DNA of 64,000 bases from Leptospiraceae bacterium. GTDB lineage: Bacteria; Spirochaetota; Leptospiria; Leptospirales; Leptospiraceae. Positions 1 to 7,337 of the stretch are shown here, piece by piece (within the stretch, counting starts at the first letter, position 1; every line of letters starts with the position of its first letter). Below the pieces are notes generated by a model. The model saw only the letters and a list, made by a program, of their open reading frames with translations, was not told the DNA's origin and ran no database searches. The position numbers and the translations under genes were made by a program. The DNA is taken from NCBI GenBank assembly GCA_016711485.1, contig JADJSX010000023.1, positions 1,126,001 through 1,190,000 of the forward strand, given 5' to 3'.

Positions 1-840
1 ATCAAAATTAACGCCAAAAGAAATTAAATCTTCTTTTTGACTGTTTAGATTAGATTCAACTGCCCATAGAGCAAAATGTTCGGATAATTCTTTGTAACTT
101 TTGGAATTTAATAAATCGTCGATTTGTTTTTTCTTTTGAGTATCGGAATATACTTGTTTGGCGATGTCTCTTATGTATTCTCCTCGGTAACCTTCTGTCG
201 GGAGTATATTTTTTTCGAGTAAAGTTTCGATGGTAGAAGTGTCACCTTCTTCCTGAAATTCCAAAGTTTTTCCAGATAATTCTTCTCGTAAACGAGAAAG
301 GCAAGATACTCCTAAAAGAAAAACTTGATTCCCATAATCATTTACATAAAACTCTCTATGCACTTGGTGTCCAAGTGTTGAAAGTAAATTACAAATTGAA
401 TCACCGGTAGCCGCAGCTCTAGCGGAAACTATATTTAATGGACCGGTAGGATTCGCACTTACGAACTCAAATATGATTTTTTCTTTTTCTTCTACTTGCG
501 CATACTTTTCATTATCCAATAGAATAAATGAATTTATATAATTTATTAAGTGTGAATTTTCGATTCGGAAATTAATAAAACCGGGTGGAGTAAAATCTAC
601 TTTTGAAAAAAGTTTTACATCACTAAAAAGATTTAAAAACTTTTCTGAATTTTCTTTTGGATCACCTAGTAAGTCTTTGTTCTCTAATAGGAAGGGAGTA
701 GAATAATCTCCAAATTTTTCGTTTCTAGAATATTCGACGCGAACTTTTAGTTTTGCTTTTAGATCGTTAGGACTAAATGTATCAACTGCTTTTTCTAGTT
801 CAGTTAATACTTGATTTTTAAGGGTTTCATTTTCTTTCAT
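1..840 (-). CDS. argS: Arginyl-tRNA synthetase, N-terminal part (cut by window edge)
   Basis: Charges tRNA-Arg with arginine in the cytoplasm. The visible 280 residues hold the N-terminal additional domain and the start of the class I catalytic core, with the ArgS-typical stretch EFVSANPTGPLNIVSARAA followed by REFYVNDYGNQ. The class I HIGH signature, normally HIGH directly after NPTGPL, reads NIVS here. The ATG at 840 follows the end of a small membrane-protein gene with a 14-base overlap, so the two are probably translated together in the recO operon. The C-terminus, with the KMSKS loop and anticodon-binding domain, lies outside the window. Confidence 0.93.
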   Translation of the reverse strand, partial: MKENETLKNQVLTELEKAVDTFSPNDLKAKLKVRVEYSRNEKFGDYSTPFLLENKDLLGDPKENSEKFLNLFSDVKLFSKVDFTPPGFINFRIENSHLINYINSFILLDNEKYAQVEEKEKIIFEFVSANPTGPLNIVSARAAATGDSICNLLSTLGHQVHREFYVNDYGNQVFLLGVSCLSRLREELSGKTLEFQEEGDTSTIETLLEKNILPTEGYRGEYIRDIAKQVYSDTQKKKQIDDLLNSKSYKELSEHFALWAVESNLNSQKEDLISFGVNFD

Positions 841-1048
841 TCGTATACTTCTTTTGCCAATTCTTTTCTATATTTTTAAATACTCGGTTTTTGACACCCA
901 TAATTATTCCCCAGCTAGAACTGTCTTCTTCGTAGATTACTACCGGTTTCAGAATTTCATATTCGTGTCGGTTTGCAAAATTGAAAAAAAATCCCAAGAA
1001 TACGCTAAAGAATAATACTAAAAATAAGGTTTTAATAATTAATTTCAT
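827..1048 (-). CDS. Small single-pass membrane protein between recO and argS
   Basis: Encodes 73 residues. Residues 5-25 form one strongly hydrophobic segment (FLVLFFSVFLGFFFNFA), followed by a short charged tail ending NWQKKYTNERK. It overlaps recO upstream by 17 bases and argS downstream by 14 bases. Tight overlap on both sides supports a real, co-translated gene. No family is recognised; it is probably an inner-membrane anchored or secreted small protein. Function unknown. Confidence 0.6.
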   Translation of the reverse strand: MKLIIKTLFLVLFFSVFLGFFFNFANRHEYEILKPVVIYEEDSSSWGIIMGVKNRVFKNIEKNWQKKYTNERK

Positions 1049-1796
1049 AATTAGTTCCTATGGATTTATAAAATAGATCAAATGCTTTTAAGTTCATATT
1101 CAAATATGTTCGTAGATAGTCATTTAAAACTTGGTCTAATTCGATTATTGTTTGTAGAGAAATTTCTTCCTGTGAAAGTGCGGCAAATCTGTTTTTGAAA
1201 ATTCGATCCATGAGTCGAATGGATAATAATTGATTTTTCTGAGAAGGGTTACAATCTCCGCAAGTTAGTTCAAGGTTTTGAAAATGCAAAGAGGCTGAGT
1301 TTTTAGTTAGAATTGGTTCTTCACAATTAGAACAATGAAATTCTTTTGAAACTAAACCTAATAAAGATAGAAGTCTAAGTTTAAAAAATGGTAAAATCAA
1401 AGGTTGAAATTTTCCAGCGTTTAACACTGACATAGCCGCATAAAATAAATCAAAACATTTTGCGTGAGAGTCTCCGTTTGGTAAAATAGTATCAATCAAT
1501 TCACAAAAATAAGTAATCAGTAAATAACCTTCATAACTTGTTTTCGGGTTTTCAAATCTTTCTATCACACTGACTTCCTTTACATTAAAAATTTCTACAT
1601 TTTTATGTAAGTAAAAATCTATACTTATAAAAGTGCCTGGCTCACTTGCTATAATTGGTCTATTTTTACTTTTTTTAATTCCTTTTAGTCGATATTTAGA
1701 TTTATTTCCTGATTCACATAATAGAGTAATTACAGCGTCAGCTTCTCCCATTAATTTACTTGCTACTACAATTCCTCTTTCTTTTAAAAGTGACAT
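1032..1796 (-). CDS. recO: DNA repair protein RecO
   Basis: RecO loads RecA at single-strand gaps together with RecR and anneals SSB-coated strands. The 254-residue product has the usual RecO length. It shows the N-terminal OB-fold beginning ERGIVVASKLMGEADAVITLL and the LKGIKKSKNR basic loop. A zinc-binding cluster CSNC followed about 25 residues later by CGDC lies near residues 155-182, in the position typical of bacterial RecO. It starts at ATG and is the first gene of a tight recO-small membrane protein-argS unit. Confidence 0.9.
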   Translation of the reverse strand: MSLLKERGIVVASKLMGEADAVITLLCESGNKSKYRLKGIKKSKNRPIIASEPGTFISIDFYLHKNVEIFNVKEVSVIERFENPKTSYEGYLLITYFCELIDTILPNGDSHAKCFDLFYAAMSVLNAGKFQPLILPFFKLRLLSLLGLVSKEFHCSNCEEPILTKNSASLHFQNLELTCGDCNPSQKNQLLSIRLMDRIFKNRFAALSQEEISLQTIIELDQVLNDYLRTYLNMNLKAFDLFYKSIGTNYEINY

Positions 1797-1815
1797 TGGT
1801 TAATACATGTTAGCC

Positions 1816-2493
1816 TTATTCTATAAATTCTTTTTCGTATGGTTTGTGTGCTCTGTTTCTGCTTAAAAAGGATTCTTTTTCTTTTACCATTGCATACTCT
1901 TCCCATAACGATTGATTGAAATACTGAGGGATTAAACGAATTGTATTTGGGGTATTAATTGTATTATCCCCAATATAATCAAATAGATGATTCCAAGAAA
2001 TTACTTTAAATAGAACAGGTTCTTTATGAAATCCATTTCTTTCTACGTGTTTGTGTTTGACTCCGAATTTATTCGGCTCATAGTTTTCTGCGGTTTCATA
2101 TTCTACTTGTTGGATTTTTCCTGATTTATCAATCATAAAGGATACCATTTCGATATCACCTTTTCCAAACATCGACTTTTGAAGTTTTATACCGCCCGTA
2201 TAAATGTTTCTATTAAAAAATGGACCCATTCCGGATCCTGTATTTTCTTCTTTTTCCCAAAAATAATGGTAGGTAATATGCGTATTCCCCTCTAGGTCTT
2301 TACTTGCTCGGTAGTAAATTGCAAAAGGATCTCCATGAATGGAACCAGATTCGAGAGAGGGCGCATAACGTTTCGCGAATTCATCATCTTTTATTGGTGT
2401 AAAACCAGAAACTGTATCCAAATTTTTGTCTATTGGCTGTGGGCTAGAACAGAATGTAAAAAATAGTATTGATAGAATGTAGAATGATTTCAT
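1816..2493 (-). CDS. Putative lipoprotein, unknown function
   Basis: The 225-residue product begins MKSFYILSILFFTFCSSP, a short signal peptide whose FTFC fits the loose lipobox of spirochaetes, with Cys15 as the likely lipidated residue. The mature part is rich in aromatic and charged residues (for example YHYFWEKEENTGSGMGPFF) and has no recognised domain. It lies 19 bases upstream of recO on the same strand, so it may be the first gene of that operon. A repeat element occupies the region upstream of its start. Confidence 0.6.
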   Translation of the reverse strand: MKSFYILSILFFTFCSSPQPIDKNLDTVSGFTPIKDDEFAKRYAPSLESGSIHGDPFAIYYRASKDLEGNTHITYHYFWEKEENTGSGMGPFFNRNIYTGGIKLQKSMFGKGDIEMVSFMIDKSGKIQQVEYETAENYEPNKFGVKHKHVERNGFHKEPVLFKVISWNHLFDYIGDNTINTPNTIRLIPQYFNQSLWEEYAMVKEKESFLSRNRAHKPYEKEFIE

Positions 2494-2504
2494 TTTATTT
2501 CCTT

Positions 2505-2719
2505 AGTTAATAACTCACCTTACGCTATCTCTATTATCATTTCTTAACCAAAGAAATGATTGAGCTATAGTGAGCCGAGCGTATACTGGAGGTTTGCACC
2601 TAGCGGTGGGCTTCCTGCCGGAGGCTATTGATTTTATTAATTCATTAGATTCTTTTAATATTGAGAATTTCACTTTAAATGCCATAATTTCCTTTTTTGC
2701 ATATCGTCAGATAATAATC
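2505..2719 (+). repeat. MITE-like repeat family, copy 1
   Basis: This non-coding stretch shares its plan with 40801-41000, 50696-50850 (reverse orientation) and 46708-46772 (partial, reverse). Its left end reads TAACTCACCTTACGC. Its right part has ATTAATTCATTAG, a TAATATT block and TTTTTTGCATATCGTCAG, matching the right part of the 40.8-kb copy with scattered differences. An internal hairpin is formed by CATTTCTTAACC and AAAGAAATG. The small plus-strand reading frame through it is not a credible gene. Confidence 0.55.
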
Positions 2720-2724
2720 GGTAT

Positions 2725-3138
2725 TTATTTAGTTCCTCTTTTTTCTCGAACTTTGGAATATACTGCATTTGATTCTTTTTTGAGGGAATAACAAGATAAA
2801 TCTCCGTAAGCCAAAGCCAGATACTGCGTACAATTTGCTGAAAGAATTTTTTCGTAACAAGACTTAGTCAATAGTTTCATTGAATCGGTGTGAAGACTTA
2901 ATTTTTCTTCGAAGTCAACAAGAAGAGTTTCTTGGCATACTTCCACTGTAACTTCTTTTTGTAAATCTTTGGGAAAGGTTCGGATAATATTTGCATTACA
3001 ACTTACGAATTTTTGACAAATTTCCTTACTTGCATTTTTTAAATAATCTTCAAATGGTTCATCCTTTTTTTTGGATTTGCCGCATGTAAATAAAAGAAGA
3101 ATTAAAAGTAAGATACTTATTTTTGTATGAACGAACAT
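2725..3138 (-). CDS. Putative cysteine-rich lipoprotein
   Basis: The 137-residue product begins with a signal peptide ending LLLFTCGKSKKKDEP, so Cys19 is the predicted lipid attachment site, followed by a Lys/Asp tether. The mature part carries about six further cysteines (CQKFVSC, CQETL, SCYEK, NCTQY, SCYS), suggesting disulfides in the periplasm or on the outer surface. The start overlaps the end of the upstream glycosyltransferase gene by 22 bases, implying coupled translation. No family is recognised with confidence. Confidence 0.6.
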   Translation of the reverse strand: MFVHTKISILLLILLLFTCGKSKKKDEPFEDYLKNASKEICQKFVSCNANIIRTFPKDLQKEVTVEVCQETLLVDFEEKLSLHTDSMKLLTKSCYEKILSANCTQYLALAYGDLSCYSLKKESNAVYSKVREKRGTK

Positions 3139-4826
3139 TCTGTTTCTCCTTCTCTATCCATATAATTGGTAAATAATTCTATTCCTATATTTGTAATTGG
3201 GTCTTTCATTCGATAAGGATTTACTCCTGCTAAATTGTGAATCAGGCTAACTGGAAGTGTGCGTCCTATATATTCACTCGCAGGCAATGCCCAACTTTTT
3301 TTGTAATTTTTCAAATACCAAACTTGGTATCTTTTAATTGTTTTGCCGTCGCGGATAATGTCGGTTTCCGGATATTCTTCTACTTCTTCAAACATAAACT
3401 GTAGATATGGCTGAAAAAATACAAAAGATTTTAGGCAGGTTTTTTCTTGGATATGAATTAAAAAATAATTTTTGCCGTATTCTAGGGAAGGCCAAAGATT
3501 GTATTGATTTTTTTGCATGATATTGATTGAGGATACGAACGGTTGTCCCGGAAGATACCACGAAGCAATAGCCGCATCTTGGTAACGATTGGTAACGATT
3601 TGAGCTAAAGAATCTTTTTTCTGTCTCAGTTCGTCTACTCGTTCCACAATTTCTTTAAATCCATCGTGTCTGTACCCAATGATATAATGCGGATCTAAAT
3701 TCACTGATGTTAATTTGGAAATAGGAATAGAATAAAAACTAGCTATATCTAATAAAAGAGCAGGAATTAAACCAATGTACATTGTATATTTGTAAAACTT
3801 TGTATACTTGCCGTTATCCCCCATTGCCTTAGCTAAAAATAAAATCAAACTTAGATAAGACGCAAATACCCAATTTGCTTGAATGTCTTTTTTGAATGAT
3901 AAAACTAAGAAGAATAAGGGTAGAATCAAAGCATTTAAAAAAACCATTTTCCAAGCGTTAGTCGGAAAATCACCACTAGAAAGTAAAAATGATTTCAGTT
4001 TTGAAATAGGATTATTTTCCGATGAAGAATTATAACGATATACGATTCCGGTTATTAAAAGTAGTATCGCACCGATAATCCAAAATGGGGAAAGAGCTAA
4101 AGCCTGGCTAATTAAGTATACCCCCGTTGTTACTTTTGAAAAATTGGCACCACCTGAAGAACGTAGGTTTAGGATTGCATCGATATTTTCCCAATCATTT
4201 AAATAATTCCAATAGAGGACTGGAGAAATAATGAGTAGAGCAAGTAATATACCTAACCAAAAATGGATATTTTTAAAAATCCCGTATTCGGAAGGAGTAA
4301 ATAGAATCCATAAAACCAATGCAATAGCAAAAAATACCATCGTATGTTTGGACAATGCTCCAAACCCAAGAGCGGCAAATAACAAATAGATGTAGATTGG
4401 ATTTTTAGTTTTTAAATAACGAACTGTAAATAACAAGGCGAAACCCCAAGAAAGTAATAATGCAGAGTCGTGCATGATTAAAATAGATCCGCCAAAAAAT
4501 CCGGGAATAAAACTCGCAAAAACTAAAATCCAAAAAAGTTGTTTTGATTTTAATCCAAGACTCACGCCGGTATAATAGACAGTAACCGTTGTGAGGAAGG
4601 TAGCAAACACAGCCGCAAATTTTAATGCAAAATTAGTATTTCCAAAGATGGAAGTAAAAAAACGAATATAAAGTGCTACACCGGGACCTTGGTCATAATA
4701 AGATAAATCCAAATGTCTAGACCATTCCCAATAATAGGCTTCATCGGGAACAAGACCAATTTGAGTTGCATAAACCAATTTATAAATTGAAAGTAAAACA
4801 AGGACTAAGATAGCTATTAAATTCAT
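3117..4826 (-). CDS. GT39/ArnT-like membrane glycosyltransferase
   Basis: Polytopic inner-membrane enzyme of the dolichyl-phosphate-mannose mannosyltransferase superfamily (PMT_2/ArnT). These enzymes move a sugar from a lipid-phosphate carrier to an acceptor on the periplasmic face. The diagnostic first periplasmic loop has DEAYYWEWSRHLDLSYYD with the acidic pair expected for catalysis, followed by the GPGVALYIRFFTSIFG segment. About ten further membrane segments and a soluble C-terminal domain follow. The frame is open back to a TTG at 4871, but the ATG at 4826, just before the first membrane helix, looks more natural. The acceptor is unknown; lipopolysaccharide or protein glycosylation is possible. 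Confidence 0.75.
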   Translation of the reverse strand: MNLIAILVLVLLSIYKLVYATQIGLVPDEAYYWEWSRHLDLSYYDQGPGVALYIRFFTSIFGNTNFALKFAAVFATFLTTVTVYYTGVSLGLKSKQLFWILVFASFIPGFFGGSILIMHDSALLLSWGFALLFTVRYLKTKNPIYIYLLFAALGFGALSKHTMVFFAIALVLWILFTPSEYGIFKNIHFWLGILLALLIISPVLYWNYLNDWENIDAILNLRSSGGANFSKVTTGVYLISQALALSPFWIIGAILLLITGIVYRYNSSSENNPISKLKSFLLSSGDFPTNAWKMVFLNALILPLFFLVLSFKKDIQANWVFASYLSLILFLAKAMGDNGKYTKFYKYTMYIGLIPALLLDIASFYSIPISKLTSVNLDPHYIIGYRHDGFKEIVERVDELRQKKDSLAQIVTNRYQDAAIASWYLPGQPFVSSINIMQKNQYNLWPSLEYGKNYFLIHIQEKTCLKSFVFFQPYLQFMFEEVEEYPETDIIRDGKTIKRYQVWYLKNYKKSWALPASEYIGRTLPVSLIHNLAGVNPYRMKDPITNIGIELFTNYMDREGETECSFIQK

Positions 4827-4877
4827 ACTAATCGTTATCGTTTTAATAACATGTTTATAAGTCAAAACCAAAATTTT

Positions 4878-5429
4878 TTATTTGTATTTGCGTTTTTCGA
4901 TTTCTGATTTTAAAAATTTTGTAACTTCTATTTCTGAATTCATAACGGCTAAATCATAGGGAGTATTATCATTTTTGTTTTTTACTTCTAGTTCAGCACC
5001 GTGTTGTATTAATAGTTTTACTAAATCCAGATAACCATAATTAGCCGCAAAATGGAGTGCTGTCCTGTCGTAATCGTCCCGTTTATTTACATCTGCACCC
5101 GATAAAATTAATATTTCTACAATTTCAGTGAAACCATTTTGAGCGGCGTAAAGAAGAGGTGTATTACTCGATATATCCGATCTGTCCGGAATTGCTTTGT
5201 TAGCCAGTAGAAATTTTACGATATCAATGTAACCGAACATGGAAGCAAACATAAGTGCATTGCACTCTAGTTCGTCTGTCGCATTTATATCTGCTCCTTC
5301 TTCCAGATACTTTTGCATTGCCTCTAGATTGTTTTGGCTAGCGGAGAATATAAAGTCTTCGTTTGGTTCAGCCAATATTGAATTAGAATTTAGAATAAAA
5401 ACGATTAAAATAATATAAATATATTTCAT
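4878..5429 (-). CDS. Secreted ankyrin-repeat protein
   Basis: The 183-residue product starts with a signal peptide (MKYIYIILIVFILNSNSILA). Four to five consecutive ankyrin repeats follow, visible as DFIFSASQNNLEAMQKYLEEGADIN, then units with NALMFASMFGYIDIVKFLL, TPLLYAAQNGFTEIVEILI and TALHFAANYGYLDLVKLLI. Ankyrin repeats bind proteins, so it probably acts as a periplasmic binding or inhibitor module. It lies a few bases upstream of the glycosyltransferase gene and may be co-transcribed with it. The binding partner is unknown. Confidence 0.8.
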   Translation of the reverse strand: MKYIYIILIVFILNSNSILAEPNEDFIFSASQNNLEAMQKYLEEGADINATDELECNALMFASMFGYIDIVKFLLANKAIPDRSDISSNTPLLYAAQNGFTEIVEILILSGADVNKRDDYDRTALHFAANYGYLDLVKLLIQHGAELEVKNKNDNTPYDLAVMNSEIEVTKFLKSEIEKRKYK

Positions 5430-5517
5430 GGGTATTGAGCTTCCTTACCAAAGCAGTTAAGGTTAATCCTTAAAATTTCTCTTGAATTTAATAAACTCAA
5501 ATCAAACATATCCTATT

Positions 5518-6570
5518 ATGGTCAAACTGCAAGAAAAAATTCAATCTGAATCGCAAAGTGTAATTTCGAAAGAAGAGGCTTTGGATATTCTAAATGGCAA
5601 ACTAGGTTTACTCGAAACTCTATTTAAAGCGAACGTAGAGCGGGAGAAATATTTCTCCAAAAAAGTAAGAATTCATATATTGGACAATATTAAAAATGGG
5701 CATTGTCCTGAGGATTGCGGTTACTGTGCACAACGAAAAAATGCTAACTCAGGTGTACAAACCTATTCCCTAAAACCAGAAGACGAAATTTTTGAGGATG
5801 CAAAACGTGCTAAAGAAAATGGTGCGTATCGATTTTGTATTGTGACTGCAGGGACTGGTCCGAATGAAACATTGATCAATTCACTTTCTAGTACGATCAA
5901 TCGAATTACCCGTGATTTAGGAATGCGAGTTTGTCTTTCGGCTGGGTTACTCGACGAATCCAAAGCGGCAAAATTAAAAGAAGCAGGACTGGATCGGTAC
6001 AATCATAATCTAAATACTTCGGAATCTCATTACGGAGAAATTTGCACAACCCATACATTTAAAGACAGGTTAAATACTCTTGAGTTTGTAAAAAATTCAG
6101 AAATAGGAATTTGTAGTGGTTTAATTGTGGGAATGGGGGAAAGTTTTTCTGATTTAGTAGACGTTGCATTTACATTAAAACGTTTGGGTGTAATTTCAAT
6201 TCCGGTGAATTTTTTTATTCCTGTTGCGGGCCATGCGATTCAAAATCCAAATGTTCTAAATCCAGAACTTTGTCTGCGAATACTGTCTGTTTTCCGCTTG
6301 GTAAATCCAGATTCCGAAATTAGAATTGGAGCAGGGAGAGAGGGACATCTAAAAAGCCTACAAGCTATGGGACTATTCGCGGCTAACTCATTATTTGCCT
6401 CTGGATATTTGAATGTGAAAGGGAGTGAAGTAAATCAAACGATCGAAATGATTCGAGACGCAGGATTTGAACCGGAACTCGATGGTGGTATTTTGCCTGA
6501 AGATTTGGGTGCGACAACTCATCTTTATGCGAAAGAAAATATAGAAAATTTATATAAGTATAAGAAGTAA
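5518..6570 (+). CDS. bioB: Biotin synthase
   Basis: Radical SAM enzyme that inserts sulfur into dethiobiotin, the last step of biotin synthesis. The 4Fe-4S/SAM motif CxxxCxxC is visible in GHCPEDCGYCAQR. The later blocks YNHNLNTSESHY, GLIVGMGES, NFFIPVAGHAI and RIGAGREGHL match BioB, including the conserved Arg near the 2Fe-2S site. The ATG at 5518 gives 350 residues, the usual length; an in-frame TTG at 5482 would add 12 residues that are not expected. It is followed after 5 bases by a globin gene, so the two are probably co-transcribed. Confidence 0.95.
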   Translation: MVKLQEKIQSESQSVISKEEALDILNGKLGLLETLFKANVEREKYFSKKVRIHILDNIKNGHCPEDCGYCAQRKNANSGVQTYSLKPEDEIFEDAKRAKENGAYRFCIVTAGTGPNETLINSLSSTINRITRDLGMRVCLSAGLLDESKAAKLKEAGLDRYNHNLNTSESHYGEICTTHTFKDRLNTLEFVKNSEIGICSGLIVGMGESFSDLVDVAFTLKRLGVISIPVNFFIPVAGHAIQNPNVLNPELCLRILSVFRLVNPDSEIRIGAGREGHLKSLQAMGLFAANSLFASGYLNVKGSEVNQTIEMIRDAGFEPELDGGILPEDLGATTHLYAKENIENLYKYKK

Positions 6571-6575
6571 AAGCG

Positions 6576-7043
6576 ATGCGCGATATAGATGCAGAAATAG
6601 AAAAAAAAACAGGGCTTTCGATTGAGGAAGCCATGCGATTAGATAAAACCAATCTTTACAAAAAGTTAGGAGAAGAAACTTTTTGGAAACTGAGTCGGAC
6701 TTTTTATGAAAAAGTGTATAACGATGAAGAGAAGTGGTTTCAAAATATTTTTAAAAACAGAAGTATGGAAGACGCTATTCAAAACCAAGCAGAATTTTTT
6801 ATGCAAAGAATGGGCGGCCCAGCTTATTTTTCACAAAGAAAAGGGCACCCAGCTCTTATGGGTAGACATATGAATTTTAACATGTCTGAAAAAGCGGCAG
6901 AGAGATGGCTTCATCATATGAAGGCTGCAATTGCGGAAACTCCAGAAATAGATGAAGGCACTGCTTCACGAATGATGGATTATTTTACACATACTGCGTA
7001 TTTTCTTTCGATAGGAGTCACAGCCCAACAAAAACAAACCTGA
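6576..7043 (+). CDS. Truncated haemoglobin (group II-like)
   Basis: The 155-residue haem protein probably binds oxygen or NO. The 2-on-2 globin pattern is visible: FYEKVYNDEEKWFQNIF (B helix region), GGPAYFSQRKGHPALMGRH with the likely proximal His in the RH pair, and AERWLHHMKAAI with the Trp conserved in group II. It starts 5 bases after bioB at ATG 6576. The genetic link to bioB says little about its role. Protection against nitrosative or oxidative stress would be typical, but this is inference. Confidence 0.85.
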   Translation: MRDIDAEIEKKTGLSIEEAMRLDKTNLYKKLGEETFWKLSRTFYEKVYNDEEKWFQNIFKNRSMEDAIQNQAEFFMQRMGGPAYFSQRKGHPALMGRHMNFNMSEKAAERWLHHMKAAIAETPEIDEGTASRMMDYFTHTAYFLSIGVTAQQKQT

Positions 7044-7054
7044 GAGTTCCGTAA

Positions 7055-7279
7055 TCAGTTTCCAAAGACGAACTCAAACTCGCACTCGATTTCTCCAGAA
7101 AAAGTTTGGAACTAAGTCCGGATAATCCAGATTACCTCAACACTCTCGCTGAGATTTATCTAAAGTTAGGCGATAAGTCTAATGCCAAAAAAGCCAACGA
7201 CCAAGCAAAGAAGATTGCAGAGGAGAAGAATGCTACGGAGTTGCTCAAGGGGATTTTGGAGAGAGAGGGGAAGTTTTAA
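7055..7279 (+). pseudogene. C-terminal remnant of a TPR protein
   Basis: An open frame without a start codon encodes SLELSPDNPDYLNTLAEIYL followed by a Lys/Ala-rich helix and the end ERKGKF-like ILEREGKF. The first block is a classical tetratricopeptide repeat. The rest of the gene is missing, because the frame begins just after a stop within a few bases of the globin gene. This is a decayed fragment of a larger TPR protein whose 5' part was lost, probably by deletion. Confidence 0.6.
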
Positions 7280-7285
7280 TAGTTC

Positions 7286-7333
7286 TAGACAGTGGGTTGC
7301 AACCCACTGTCTATACGGCTAACCCACTGTCTA
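7286..7333. repeat. Perfect 28-bp palindrome plus an extra half-site
   Basis: Positions 7286-7313 form an uninterrupted palindrome centred on GGGTTGCAACCC and starting and ending TAGACAG/CTGTCTA. A second copy of one half (AACCCACTGTCTA) follows at 7321-7333. It lies between convergent reading frames (TPR remnant and phosphatase gene) but has no T-tract, so a simple terminator role is doubtful. Confidence 0.8.
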
Positions 7334-7337
7334 AGAG

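Noticed and set aside
2505..2719. Integron attC site interpretation of the repeat family
   Set aside because: No consistent RYYYAAC/GTTRRRY pairs at both ends and no integrase gene in the window.
2570..2791. Plus-strand open frame of 73 codons
   Set aside because: It lies within a MITE-like repeat copy and runs antisense into a lipoprotein gene, with no ribosome binding site or family.
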